A stretch of DNA of 64,000 nt from Solimicrobium sp040544425. GTDB lineage: Bacteria > Pseudomonadota > Gammaproteobacteria > Burkholderiales > Burkholderiaceae_D. The translations under genes were made by a program, and so were the position numbers. Below, piece after piece: positions 27,761-36,831 of the stretch (position 1 is the first letter of the stretch; every line of letters starts with the position of its first letter). Under the pieces are notes generated by a model. That model worked only from the letters and a program-made list of their open reading frames with translations. It searched no databases and was not told where the DNA came from. The stretch lies in contig JBEONO010000016.1 of assembly GCA_040544425.1 (NCBI GenBank), positions 41,202 through 105,201 on the forward strand, written 5' to 3'.

Positions 27761-28501
27761 TCAGCCCATATGCAAACCGCCGTTGATGGAGAAATCGGAC
27801 CCGGTTGCATAGCCGCCTTCATCAGAGGCAATCCACGAAACGATAGACGCAATCTCATCCGGCTCTGCCAACCGCTTGACCGGAATGCCAGCGACGATTT
27901 TTTCCAGCACATCAGGGCGAATCGCTCTGACCATATCGGTTCCGACATAGCCAGGTGACACCGTGTTCACGGTCACTCCCTTGGTCGCAACTTCCTGCGC
28001 CAGTGCCATGGAAAATCCATGCAGGCCAGCTTTGGCGGTTGAATAATTGGTCTGACCGAACTGACCCTTTTGCCCATTCACCGAAGAGATATTGATCACC
28101 CGTCCCCAACCACGCTCAACCATGCCGTCAATCACCTGCTTGGTCACGTTGAACAGGGAATTCAAATTGGTATTGATGACCATATCCCAGTCTTCGCGTG
28201 ACATCTTTCTGAACTGACTGTCGCGGGTAATACCGGCGTTATTGACCAGCACATCAACTTCACCAATTTCCGCTTTGACTTTGTCAAAGGCATCTTTGGT
28301 CGAATCCCAATCCGAAACATTTCCTTCCGAGGCGTGCACGTCATAACCTTCATCGCGCATCGCTTTTAACCAGGTGTCCTTGCGCACCGAGTTCGGACCA
28401 CAGCCAGCAACGACAGTAAATCCGTCTTTGCACAAACGCTTGCAGATTGAAGAACCAATACCACCCATCCCGCCAGTAACATATGCAACACGTTTTTTCA
28501 T
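27761..28501 (-). CDS. phaB: Acetoacetyl-CoA reductase PhaB
   Basis: A 246-residue short-chain dehydrogenase. NADPH-binding motif TGGMGGIGSSICKRL, NNAGITRDSQF, and the catalytic Ser/Tyr/Lys arrangement in INISSVNGQKGQFGQTNYSTAKAG. It reduces acetoacetyl-CoA to (R)-3-hydroxybutyryl-CoA for PHB synthesis. Downstream of phaC by 88 bp. The beta-ketothiolase gene phaA that often lies between them is absent here. Confidence 0.96.
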   Translation of the reverse strand: MKKRVAYVTGGMGGIGSSICKRLCKDGFTVVAGCGPNSVRKDTWLKAMRDEGYDVHASEGNVSDWDSTKDAFDKVKAEIGEVDVLVNNAGITRDSQFRKMSREDWDMVINTNLNSLFNVTKQVIDGMVERGWGRVINISSVNGQKGQFGQTNYSTAKAGLHGFSMALAQEVATKGVTVNTVSPGYVGTDMVRAIRPDVLEKIVAGIPVKRLAEPDEIASIVSWIASDEGGYATGSDFSINGGLHMG

Positions 28502-28589
28502 TTTGCTCTCCTTTTTAGAATTTCAATTTTATATTCACTTAACTTTACTTAAGCTGTCGCCCAGGTGTTCTGCGCGCCTGATGCAACGA

Positions 28590-30404
28590 TTAACAAGGGA
28601 CTTTGACGTACCGGCCAGGTGCCGGTTCAATCGCCTTATATTTGGCACTGCCCATCTTTGCTGCCACTTTAGCTTTCTTCCCTGAGTGCTCAGCTAAAAA
28701 TTCCGCCCATTCTGGCCACCAGCTGCCCGGATGCTGCCCGGCGCCGTCCAACCATTGCTGCGCGGTTTTGATCGTCCTGGTATTTGACGCACGATTCGAC
28801 CAATAATTTCTTTTCATTTTTGCTGGCGGATTAATCACACCGACGATATGGCCCGAGGCCCCCAATACAAATCGGTTTTGTGCCGGCTTTTTCGGATTCA
28901 GCAGTGCCAGCGAGGCATACGCCGCATTCCATGGCACGATATGATCTTCACGGGAACCGTAAATGAACACCGGCGCATCGATCTTGCTCAGATCAACGGG
29001 TTCACCGGCAACGGTTAATTTTCCGGGCTGTTTTAAATTATTTTCCAGATAGGTGTTGCGCAGGTACCAGCAAAACATGGGGCCCGGTAAGTTGGTGCCG
29101 TCACCATTCCAATACAACAAATCAAATGCGGGCGGTTCTTCGCCTTTCAAATAATTTGCCTGGACATAGTTCCACACCAGATCATTGGGGCGCAAACTGG
29201 AAAATGCACTTCCCAGATCCCGGCCCGACATCAGGCCACCCTGCCCGATCGTTTTCTCGCGCAACTCGACCTGCATCTCATCGACAAACACTTCGAGAAT
29301 GCCGGCATCTTCAAAATCGAGCAAGGTCGTCAGCAAGGTCACACTGGATGCCACCTGTTCACCACGCGCGGCCAATACGGCCAGCGATGTTGCCAGCAAA
29401 GTTCCGCCGACACAGAAACCAAAGGTGTTAATTTTTTCCTGACCTGAAATTGACTGGACCACATGGATTGCTTCAATTACGCCTGACTCCACATAGTCGT
29501 CCCAGGTCGCCTCGGCGAGTGACAAGTCCGGATTCACCCACGACACTAGAAACACATTATGCCCCTGCTCGAGGGCATAGCGCACGATCGAATTATCCGG
29601 CTGTAAATCCAGAATATAAAATTTGTTGATGCAGGGAGGAACGATCAACAGCGGGCGCTGATACAAACTGGTGGTCAGTGGTTTGTATTGGATCAATTGA
29701 AGCATCTGATTTTCAAAGACCACCTGTCCTTCGCTGGTTGCGACATTCACACCAACTTCGAATGCGCTCTCATCGGTTTGCGAGATGCGGCCCTTTTGCA
29801 TATCCGTGAGCATATTGCTTAATCCTTTGGTCAGGCTCTCGCCTTTGCTCTGGATCAGCTTGCTCTGGGCTTCCGGGTTGGTCGCCAAAAAATTCGCAGG
29901 AGATGCCGCATCGATCACCTGGCCAACCGCGAACTGAATTTTTTGCTTGGTCCGCTTGGGCGCCTCTACCGCGCCTGCCATGGCTGTCAAAAACTGTGCG
30001 TTCAACAGATAGGCTGCGGCGGTGAACGCATGCACAGTGGAGTTATGCCACTCCGGTGCTTTAAAGCGCCGATCGTCCAGCACCGGCGCTTTGGATTGCA
30101 ACATATCCTGCCAAAGTGCCGCCAGTTTTTCCAGGTAGTCCTGCTGTAATTTACCGGCTGTTTGCGGATCGATTTTGCCGCCAACGTCACTGACAATTTT
30201 GCTAATTTGGGACGCCATACTGTCGAAGCTGCCAACCGCATCCTGCATATTGGGTAGCTGTCCAAACTGCGGCGCCGTTGCATTGAACATAGTCGCCATA
30301 GCTGGCATGTTATGATTTGCTGCTGTCAACGCAGACCAGCTCGGCTGCATCGTTATCTGCTTCAGCATTGCGGCCACTAAAGCTTCTGGTTCAAAAGTAT
30401 TCAT
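28590..30404 (-). CDS. phaC: Class I poly(3-hydroxybutyrate) synthase PhaC
   Basis: 604 residues, class I length. The lipase-like box with the catalytic cysteine is GFCVGG (Cys331); the catalytic His is in VLGASGHIVGVINPP (about 520), and FIYGSREDHIVPW holds the conserved Asp/His region. The PHA-synthase N-terminal domain includes FKAPEWHNS. It polymerises (R)-3-hydroxybutyryl-CoA on granule surfaces. First gene of the phaC-phaB unit. Confidence 0.97.
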   Translation of the reverse strand: MNTFEPEALVAAMLKQITMQPSWSALTAANHNMPAMATMFNATAPQFGQLPNMQDAVGSFDSMASQISKIVSDVGGKIDPQTAGKLQQDYLEKLAALWQDMLQSKAPVLDDRRFKAPEWHNSTVHAFTAAAYLLNAQFLTAMAGAVEAPKRTKQKIQFAVGQVIDAASPANFLATNPEAQSKLIQSKGESLTKGLSNMLTDMQKGRISQTDESAFEVGVNVATSEGQVVFENQMLQLIQYKPLTTSLYQRPLLIVPPCINKFYILDLQPDNSIVRYALEQGHNVFLVSWVNPDLSLAEATWDDYVESGVIEAIHVVQSISGQEKINTFGFCVGGTLLATSLAVLAARGEQVASSVTLLTTLLDFEDAGILEVFVDEMQVELREKTIGQGGLMSGRDLGSAFSSLRPNDLVWNYVQANYLKGEEPPAFDLLYWNGDGTNLPGPMFCWYLRNTYLENNLKQPGKLTVAGEPVDLSKIDAPVFIYGSREDHIVPWNAAYASLALLNPKKPAQNRFVLGASGHIVGVINPPAKMKRNYWSNRASNTRTIKTAQQWLDGAGQHPGSWWPEWAEFLAEHSGKKAKVAAKMGSAKYKAIEPAPGRYVKVPC

Positions 30405-30437
30405 GCAGGTCCTGATTTAATTTTTTTATTACTGCTC

Positions 30438-30680
30438 ATGCACATCATTGCCATAGCCTGGATTTATGTCGTCTTTATGATGGCGATTACTGAAAAATCA
30501 GTCGTTGCGGGAGTCATGACATTCACGTTTTATTGCGTCATTCCGTTGGGAGTTATTTGGTATTTGCTGTTTCGCAAAAAAATTAATTCGCCATCGCAAA
30601 CATCAGCAATCACTGATCAATCAAACCGCCATCACGGGGAAACTGGCAATTCTAGCGACAATCCCGACTCTACCAATTAA
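30438..30680 (+). CDS. Small two-TM membrane protein, unknown function
   Basis: 80 residues. Two hydrophobic segments (about 2-17 and 23-44) end in a basic FRKKINS anchor, then a polar Ser/Asn/Thr-rich cytoplasmic tail. It is divergent from phaC, with only 33 bp between start codons. No family recognised; the codon pattern and hydrophobic profile make it a likely real gene. Confidence 0.5.
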   Translation: MHIIAIAWIYVVFMMAITEKSVVAGVMTFTFYCVIPLGVIWYLLFRKKINSPSQTSAITDQSNRHHGETGNSSDNPDSTN

Positions 30681-30716
30681 ATTTTCAATAAGATACAAAA
30701 TTTTAAGCAGAGTTTA

Positions 30717-31487
30717 CTATTTTGCTTTAATCCAAATCAAACTTGCCATGCGTCCGGTAACGCCATCACGTCGATAAGAATAAAATTTTTCCGACTGAGT
30801 CACGGTACAAAAATCAGCACCGCAAATATCTCGCACACCAGCACTGTGCAATCTTAATCGCGCCAGCTGATATATGTCAGCATAAAATTTACCGGCTTGC
30901 TGTGGACTTGCCTTGAATGCTGCAGATGCACATGGATCAGCCTGAACAAATTTCCCGCGAACTTCTGCACCGACTTCAAATTTGAATGGACCAATTGCAG
31001 GTCCCAACCAGGCCATAATATTTTCCGCTGCCGCTCCGGCACTCATCATTTGGGCCACCGTATTGTCCAGCACGCCATCGAGCAAACCGCGCCAGCCGGC
31101 ATGCGCAGCTGCCACCACATTCGATTTGGGATCACAAAACAGGACCGGTAAACAATCCGCAGTTTGCACTGCACAAACAACACCGACTTGTGCAGAAAGG
31201 CAGGCATCTGCCTTGAAGTCAGAAGCAAATTGATCAAGATCGACCACACGATTGCCGTGGACCTGGGTGAGCCATTGCGGATCGGCAGGCAAAAACTGCC
31301 GCAATTGCACGCGATTCTTTCCAACCAGCTCGACATCATCACCGACGTGGGCGCCCAGATTGAAACCGCCTGAACCATTGCCATCGTCATAGGGTGCCGG
31401 ACTGAACCCGCCAGAGCGCAACGTGGATAATGCCCCGATATGGGCAGGCAGACCGGGCCAATCAGGAACAAACACGCATTCAGACAT
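30717..31487 (-). CDS. pgeF: Purine nucleoside phosphorylase/laccase-domain protein YfiH (PgeF)
   Basis: 256 residues of the multicopper-polyphenol-oxidase/YfiH family. Zinc-site motifs: LTQVHGNRVV, VQTADCLPVLFCD and AAHAGWRGLLDGVL, with YSYRRDGVTGRMASLIWI at the C-terminus. Family members act on purine nucleosides and have been linked to peptidoglycan precursor fidelity. Its start overlaps the end of rluD by 8 bp, the usual rluD-pgeF pairing. Confidence 0.9.
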   Translation of the reverse strand: MSECVFVPDWPGLPAHIGALSTLRSGGFSPAPYDDGNGSGGFNLGAHVGDDVELVGKNRVQLRQFLPADPQWLTQVHGNRVVDLDQFASDFKADACLSAQVGVVCAVQTADCLPVLFCDPKSNVVAAAHAGWRGLLDGVLDNTVAQMMSAGAAAENIMAWLGPAIGPFKFEVGAEVRGKFVQADPCASAAFKASPQQAGKFYADIYQLARLRLHSAGVRDICGADFCTVTQSEKFYSYRRDGVTGRMASLIWIKAK

Positions 31488-32538
31488 CTTGTTCGATACC
31501 CGCTCGCACCAGCAGTGCAGAAAAATCTTCGGCCAGGTCGACCTGCCAGCTGCACTCTTTATTTTTAATTGGATGGGTCAAGCCCAGACGACGAGCCTGC
31601 AGCGCCTGCCGGTCAAAATAACTGGCCAGATGCTGCTTGCCGTACAAGACATCACCAACCAGTGGAAATCCGAGATGCGCCATGTGAACCCGGATCTGAT
31701 GGGTACGGCCGGTTTCCAGACGACACTCCACCAGGCTGACGGCCTTTCCTTCCAGAGCGCCAGTCGCCAGTCTTTTAAAATGGGTAATCGCCGGTTTTGC
31801 CGAGGCACTTTCCGAGACGGCCATCTTGATCCGGTCACGCGGATGTCTGGCCATCGGCAAATCGATTGAGCCCGACAAATTTGGTTTGCCCCACACCAAT
31901 GCCCAATATTCACGCTTCACCGTGCGCGCCTGCAGTTGCCGCACCAGATCAGTTTGCGCTTCCAGGGATTTGGCAACGACCATTAAACCGCTGGTATCTT
32001 TATCCAGCCGGTGTACGATCCCGGCGCGCGGGACACCGGACAGACCGGGACAATGATGTAACAAGCCATTCAACAAGGTACCGGACCAGTTCCCTGCAGC
32101 CGGGTGCACCACCAAGCCGGCAGGTTTATTAATCACCAGAATCGCCTTGTCTTCAAACACAATATCGAGGGCCATTGCTTCGGGCAGGTAGGCCGTATCC
32201 TCTGGCGCAGGTTGCGGGTAGACGACCACCTCTTCCTGTCCCAACACGGTCATTTTGCTGCGCCCGACCACACCGTCCACCATCACGTGGCCAGAGGTGA
32301 TCCACTGTTGCAGCCGGCTGCGAGAAAACTGCGGAATTAATCTTGCGACAACTTTATCCAGACGATCACCACACACATCGTCGTCTAATTTGAATATAAT
32401 CGGGGTCGAATTAAAACCCGCCCCCACCGAATCCGACTCATCGAGCAAATCCTCGCTGTATTCATCTGGCAGCAGATCAGTCGACATGTTTGTATTTGGT
32501 AAATCTGACGGAATTGAAGCGGTCACAGTAAGTCCCAT
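31480..32538 (-). CDS. rluD: 23S rRNA pseudouridine synthase RluD
   Basis: About 352 residues. S4 RNA-binding domain (RLDKVVARLIPQFSRSRLQQWI, VMVDG) followed by the RluA-type catalytic domain with the active-site Asp in GIVHRLDKDTSGLMVVAKS, and GRTHQIRVHMAHLGFPLVGD. Modifies U1911/1915/1917 of helix 69 in E. coli. The acidic N-terminus offers a second start at 32487; the shorter form would leave more room for the divergent bamD promoter. Confidence 0.94.
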   Translation of the reverse strand: MGLTVTASIPSDLPNTNMSTDLLPDEYSEDLLDESDSVGAGFNSTPIIFKLDDDVCGDRLDKVVARLIPQFSRSRLQQWITSGHVMVDGVVGRSKMTVLGQEEVVVYPQPAPEDTAYLPEAMALDIVFEDKAILVINKPAGLVVHPAAGNWSGTLLNGLLHHCPGLSGVPRAGIVHRLDKDTSGLMVVAKSLEAQTDLVRQLQARTVKREYWALVWGKPNLSGSIDLPMARHPRDRIKMAVSESASAKPAITHFKRLATGALEGKAVSLVECRLETGRTHQIRVHMAHLGFPLVGDVLYGKQHLASYFDRQALQARRLGLTHPIKNKECSWQVDLAEDFSALLVRAGIEQDV

Positions 32539-32542
32539 CGGA

Positions 32543-32548
32543 TATAAT
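32543..32548 (+). promoter_or_regulatory. -10 element (TATAAT) of bamD
   Basis: A perfect TATAAT 24 bp before ATG 32572, overlapping the start region of divergent rluD. No clear -35 at the optimal distance. Confidence 0.45.
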
Positions 32549-32571
32549 TGAAAAATTGTTTAAAAGTGCTC

Positions 32572-33399
32572 ATGCAAAACCTCATGCAAAAAAATTCATT
32601 GAATCGTTTCATTTCCACCAGTCTCCTGATTTTCATCACGCTGTTTGGCGTTACTGCCTGCGGTCTGTTCCCCGAAAAATTCGATGATACAAAAACGTGG
32701 TCAGCGCAACGTTTGTATGAAGAGGCGAAAAGCGATCTGGCCAATGGTTCTTATGACAGTGCCATCAAGAACCTGGAGAAATTAGAAACGCGCTTCCCAT
32801 TTGGAACCTATGCCCAACAAGCGCAAATGGAAATCCCGTACGTCTATTATAAACAAGGTGACCAGGCTCAGGCGCTTGCTGCGATCGAACGTTTCATTAA
32901 ATTACATCCGAACCACGAAAATCTTGACTATATTTTCTATTTGCGTGGCCTGGTTAACTTTAATGATCAGATCAACTTCTTCCAGGCATTGGCCCATCAG
33001 GACATGACGGAACGTGATCCGAAAGCATCGCGTGAAGCGTTTGATGCCTTTAAAGCACTGGTCGTGCGTTTCCCGAACAGCAAATATACGCCTGATGCAC
33101 TGTTGCGCATGAAATATCTGGTCAACACACTGGCTCAATATGACCTGCATGTGGCCAAATATTATTATCGTCGGGGCGCTTACGTCGCTTCGGCAAATCG
33201 TGCGCAGTCAGCGATTCGGGAGTATCCAGATGCCCCGGCAATTGAAGAAGCGCTGTTTGTTTTGTATAACAGCTACGACAAGATGGGATTGACTGAATTG
33301 CGCGACGACGCCAATCGGGTCTTCGTCAAGAACTTCCCAAACAGTAAATTCACCCACGCAAACGCCTCGGAGCAAAAATCCTGGTGGCAGGTCTGGTAA
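32572..33399 (+). CDS. bamD: Outer-membrane assembly lipoprotein BamD (ComL)
   Basis: 275 residues. The lipoprotein signal ends in the lipobox VTAC (Cys about residue 30), then TPR-like repeats: SAQRLYEEAKSDLANGSYDSAIKNLEKLETRFP, QAQMEIPYVYYKQGDQAQALAAIERFIKLHP and AKYYYRRGAYVASANRAQSAI. It is an essential part of the BAM complex that folds outer-membrane proteins. A downstream ATG at 32584 is also possible. Divergent from rluD, as in many proteobacteria. Confidence 0.95.
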   Translation: MQNLMQKNSLNRFISTSLLIFITLFGVTACGLFPEKFDDTKTWSAQRLYEEAKSDLANGSYDSAIKNLEKLETRFPFGTYAQQAQMEIPYVYYKQGDQAQALAAIERFIKLHPNHENLDYIFYLRGLVNFNDQINFFQALAHQDMTERDPKASREAFDAFKALVVRFPNSKYTPDALLRMKYLVNTLAQYDLHVAKYYYRRGAYVASANRAQSAIREYPDAPAIEEALFVLYNSYDKMGLTELRDDANRVFVKNFPNSKFTHANASEQKSWWQVW

Positions 33400-33405
33400 T
33401 CAAAA

Positions 33406-33431
33406 CAGGTCGATTTTTTTAAATCGACCTG
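33406..33431. terminator. Convergent terminator between bamD and the GST gene
   Basis: A perfect 11-bp stem (CAGGTCGATTT at 33406-33416 paired with 33421-33431) with a TTTT loop. On the minus strand it is followed by TTTTGATT, so it best serves the GST side, but it can act both ways. Confidence 0.65.
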
Positions 33432-33432
33432 C

Positions 33433-34071
33433 TCAATTTCTCCAGTCAGTCAAACCTTCCCGATTGTTCAGCGTAATAAATGAGTCCCGATTTCTGATCG
33501 GGACGACATAGCGGCTGATGTGTTGCCAGGTTAACGCCGGGCGCGGCATATTTCTGGTCCAGCGCATTAACATCACCGCCATCATGTCTGCCTTACTGAA
33601 TTGATCGCCAACTAAAAACTCACGACCATCGGCCAGTGTAGCGTTCAGCCTGTCCCAAGCCTGCTCAAGTCGATAGCGCGCCAGATTCCGGATCACTTCC
33701 GGGTTTTGTCCTGCGCCATCTGAATCGGCATAAAACCAGTCACGCATGGCCGGCAGTATCGTGTTGGCAAAAAATATCATCGTCTCCAGCCATTCGGCAC
33801 GCTGTGCGCTCCCCGGTGCCGGAGCAAATCCGGCGGCAGGATGACGTTCAGCCAGCAACATCATGAGCGCAGTAGATTCGTGACAGGGCACGCTATCAAC
33901 CAACAAAGTCGGAATGCGACCGGCTGGATTCAAACGCAAATATTCCGCACTGCGCTGTGCCCCTGCCTCGAAATCCACCAGGACCGTTTCAAACGGCACG
34001 CCAAGTTCAATCAACATCCAATGCACACACATGCTTGCAGTGCCGGGCGAATAATAGAGTTTATAGCTCAT
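33433..34071 (-). CDS. Glutathione S-transferase family protein
   Basis: 212 residues. Thioredoxin-like N-terminal domain (KLYYSPGTASMCVHWMLIELGVPFE, LNPAGRIPTLLVD with the cis-Pro, and HESTALMMLLAERHP with the glutathione-binding E-S pair) and an all-helical C-terminal domain with FLVGDQFSKADMMAVMLMRW. Its ATG overlaps the tmk stop as ATGA, so it is the third gene of the mltG-tmk unit. That slot usually holds holB in related bacteria. Substrate unknown. Confidence 0.88.
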   Translation of the reverse strand: MSYKLYYSPGTASMCVHWMLIELGVPFETVLVDFEAGAQRSAEYLRLNPAGRIPTLLVDSVPCHESTALMMLLAERHPAAGFAPAPGSAQRAEWLETMIFFANTILPAMRDWFYADSDGAGQNPEVIRNLARYRLEQAWDRLNATLADGREFLVGDQFSKADMMAVMLMRWTRNMPRPALTWQHISRYVVPIRNRDSFITLNNREGLTDWRN

Positions 34072-34721
34072 TGCTGCTCCTGATGGTTAATCAACTGATT
34101 GACGATCCTGCTCAACTCTTCCTGAATCGCAGGTATCGGTCGGTTCGAATCAATCACTTTTATACGATTCGGAAACTGTGCAGCTCTGCGCAAATATTCA
34201 TTGCGCGTATTGGCAAAAAATTCGGTTTGCTCGCGTTCAAATTTATCGGGCTCGCGTGCGGCATCCAGACGCGCCCGCGCTACGTCCAGCGGCACATCAA
34301 ACAACAAGGTCAAATCAGGCTGCAGATTTGGGTGCACCCATTGCTCCAGAATTTCCAGCTTTGCGACAGCCAGTTTGCGGCCACCACCTTGATAGGCAAA
34401 ACTGGCATCGGTAAACCGGTCAGACACGACCCAGTCACCGCGCGCCAAAGCGGGCTCGATTACTTTATCAATATGTTCGCGCCGCGCGGCAAACATCAGC
34501 AGCGCTTCAGTTTCGATATGCATTTTTTGATGTAACAACAGACCGCGCAATTCTTCGCCCAAATCGGTTCCACCCGGTTCGCGCGTGTACACGACCTGGA
34601 GCCCGGCACGTTCCAGCATCTGGACTACAAACGGGATATGGGTTGATTTGCCCGCCCCGTCGATTCCTTCAAATGTAATGAATTTGGCTTTGTTCATAAT
34701 TTTCTGCTGTTGCTGTTTCAT
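34068..34721 (-). CDS. tmk: Thymidylate kinase
   Basis: 217 residues. P-loop FEGIDGAGKSTH, the DR motif in VVSDRFTDASFAYQGGGR and the LID region RARLDAAREPDKFE. Converts dTMP to dTDP. ATG 34721 overlaps the mltG stop (ATGA); the internal ATG 34697 (MNKAKFITFEG) is an alternative that removes a Gln-rich leader. Downstream overlap with the GST gene. Confidence 0.95.
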   Translation of the reverse strand: MKQQQQKIMNKAKFITFEGIDGAGKSTHIPFVVQMLERAGLQVVYTREPGGTDLGEELRGLLLHQKMHIETEALLMFAARREHIDKVIEPALARGDWVVSDRFTDASFAYQGGGRKLAVAKLEILEQWVHPNLQPDLTLLFDVPLDVARARLDAAREPDKFEREQTEFFANTRNEYLRRAAQFPNRIKVIDSNRPIPAIQEELSRIVNQLINHQEQQ

Positions 34722-35689
34722 TTGATGAAGTGATTCACTGCGCGATTATGATCATCCAGCGTTTTCGAGAACTGGCTGCTGCCGTCACCACGCGCCACGA
34801 AATACAGCGCATCCGTATGTGCCGGATTGACCGCGGCCAGCAGTGATTGCAATCCGGCCAGAGCAATCGGCGTGGGTGGCAAACCGGACCGCGTATACGT
34901 GTTGTACGGTGTGTCGGTCAACAAATCACGTTTGCGAATTTTCCCCTGATACTGCCCACCCATTCCATAAATCACGGTCGGATCGGTTTGCAGCAACATG
35001 CCCTTGCGGATGCGATTGACGAATACACCGGCTATCATCTCCCGATCCGATTTCAGCCCGGTCTCTTTTTCTATGATCGATGCCAGGATCAGTGCCTCAT
35101 ACGGGGTTTTTAATGGCGTCGTGCTGTCGCGCCCCTGCCAGGCAGTCTGCAAATGTTGTTGCAGCTGGCTGTATGCCTGCCGGTACACGTCCAGATCACT
35201 CGACCCTTTAGGCAATAAATACGTATCAGGAAAAAACAAACCTTCAGGCTGTTGATAAATCGGACTCAACTTCAGCATGATTTCCTGATCAGACATGGCT
35301 GCCGTGTCATGCTGCAAATAAGGACTTTGCAAAATCGCCTGACGCATTTGCCTGAATGTCCACCCTTCAATCAAGGCAAAACTAAATTGCGAAAATTCGC
35401 CGCGCACGATTTTGCCCAATAATGAGATCGGGGTAATCCCGGCGCCGGCTTCAAACGTACCGGCTTTTAATTTATTGGCCTGACCGGTAACCCGTGCCAG
35501 CATTTCAAACAACACCGGCTGGAGCGGCACACCGGCATCAACTATCTGCTGCGCACTGCTGCGCAAACTGCTGCGTGGCTTGATCACGAATTCATGGACG
35601 CTGTCGGCTATCGGTTGATTGGCCCAATACCAAAATCCCGCGCACATCGCAACGCATATAAAACAGATGAAAACCAATAATTTTTTCAA
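34718..35689 (-). CDS. mltG: Endolytic murein transglycosylase MltG (YceG-like)
   Basis: About 323 residues. One N-terminal membrane segment (LLVFICFICVAMCAGFWYW), a LysM-like region, and the YceG catalytic domain with the active Glu in LASIIEKETG, plus FPDTYLLPKG, DPTVIYGMG and YNTYTRSGLPPTPIALAG. It cuts nascent glycan strands. No ATG is found just before the membrane segment; TTG 35689 is my choice, and a long ORF to 35803 would overlap the divergent ygfZ promoter region. Confidence 0.92.
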   Translation of the reverse strand: MKKLLVFICFICVAMCAGFWYWANQPIADSVHEFVIKPRSSLRSSAQQIVDAGVPLQPVLFEMLARVTGQANKLKAGTFEAGAGITPISLLGKIVRGEFSQFSFALIEGWTFRQMRQAILQSPYLQHDTAAMSDQEIMLKLSPIYQQPEGLFFPDTYLLPKGSSDLDVYRQAYSQLQQHLQTAWQGRDSTTPLKTPYEALILASIIEKETGLKSDREMIAGVFVNRIRKGMLLQTDPTVIYGMGGQYQGKIRKRDLLTDTPYNTYTRSGLPPTPIALAGLQSLLAAVNPAHTDALYFVARGDGSSQFSKTLDDHNRAVNHFIK

Positions 35690-35844
35690 AATAAATAACG
35701 AAATGAGCGGTTGAGTACGTGATTCCGATAAGGGATTTATAATCTGCGCTTTACCGCGCTTGATCGATACCAAAACGAAAATAAGCCGTAATGATAAAGC
35801 CAAACACGCAATCCAATGACCAGTTTTTAGGAAATTTACTTTCT

Positions 35845-36822
35845 ATGTCAATTCAAACCAGCAGCAGCTTTGCAGAAGCGGGCTTTGCGCAATTATCTCA
35901 ATTTGCCCTGATAACAGCCAGCGGCGCTGATGCGGCGGGCTTCCTGCATAGCCAACTGACCAGCGATATCAAGTCTTTGGAAGCGGATCACGCCAGCCTG
36001 GCGGGCTTATGCAGCCCCAAAGGCAGACTGTTGGCGACCATGCTGGTCTGGAAAAATAACGATACGATCACCATCGAAGTGCCGCTCGAACTGCAGGAAA
36101 GCTTGCAAAAACGATTACAGATGTACGTCATGCGTGCCAAGGTGGTGTTGGAAAACGTCACTGCAGCGCAGTCCGTTTTCGGGATTTTTGGAGCAGCGGC
36201 GGTGCAGCAACTGGCCCAATGGTTCCCGATTGTTCCTGCGCATCCGCATGAATTGATCAGCAACGAGGCAGGCGCACTGTTGCGAGTTGCCGACGTTGAG
36301 GGCATGGAGCGCTATCAATGGATTACGAGTAAAGAATTCGCAGCACAAATTGAAACAAAATTGGCTGCGCTGCTGACGCGAGTTCCGGAAAATGCATGGG
36401 CAATGTCCGAGATCCACGCAGGCATTCCTCACGTGACCCTGGCCACGCAAGAAAAATTTGTCCCGCAGATGATTAACTACGAGTTGATCGGCGGCGTCAA
36501 TTTCAAGAAAGGCTGTTATCCCGGCCAGGAAATTGTGGCGCGAACCCATTATCTGGGAAAGCAGAAACGCCGCACCGTGCTGGCGCATATTCCGAGTAAC
36601 AGCGTTGCAAGTGGCATGGAAGTATTCGCCAGCAGCGATCTCGAACAACCTTGCGGCATGGTGGTCAACGCGGCGTTGAACAATGCCGGTGGCAGTGACT
36701 GTTTGATTGAAATCAAAACCGCGGTGTTAGCCGATACCGTTGTACAGCTGAGCAGCGGCGAAGTGTGTCAGTGGCTGCCGATGCCCTACTCCTTGCCCAC
36801 AGAAACAGCACAATCAACCTGA
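35845..36822 (+). CDS. ygfZ: Folate-binding protein YgfZ (Fe-S cluster maintenance)
   Basis: 325 residues. A GcvT-like fold with the YgfZ signature K-G-C-Y-P-G-Q-E in NFKKGCYPGQEIVARTHYLG, plus FLHSQLTSDIKSL and SPKGRLLATMLVW. YgfZ uses folate to support some iron-sulfur enzymes. ATG 35845 has a GGAAA ribosome site; the frame extends to 35791 without recognised sequence. Divergent from mltG. Confidence 0.93.
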   Translation: MSIQTSSSFAEAGFAQLSQFALITASGADAAGFLHSQLTSDIKSLEADHASLAGLCSPKGRLLATMLVWKNNDTITIEVPLELQESLQKRLQMYVMRAKVVLENVTAAQSVFGIFGAAAVQQLAQWFPIVPAHPHELISNEAGALLRVADVEGMERYQWITSKEFAAQIETKLAALLTRVPENAWAMSEIHAGIPHVTLATQEKFVPQMINYELIGGVNFKKGCYPGQEIVARTHYLGKQKRRTVLAHIPSNSVASGMEVFASSDLEQPCGMVVNAALNNAGGSDCLIEIKTAVLADTVVQLSSGEVCQWLPMPYSLPTETAQST

Positions 36823-36831
36823 GGATCTGCC

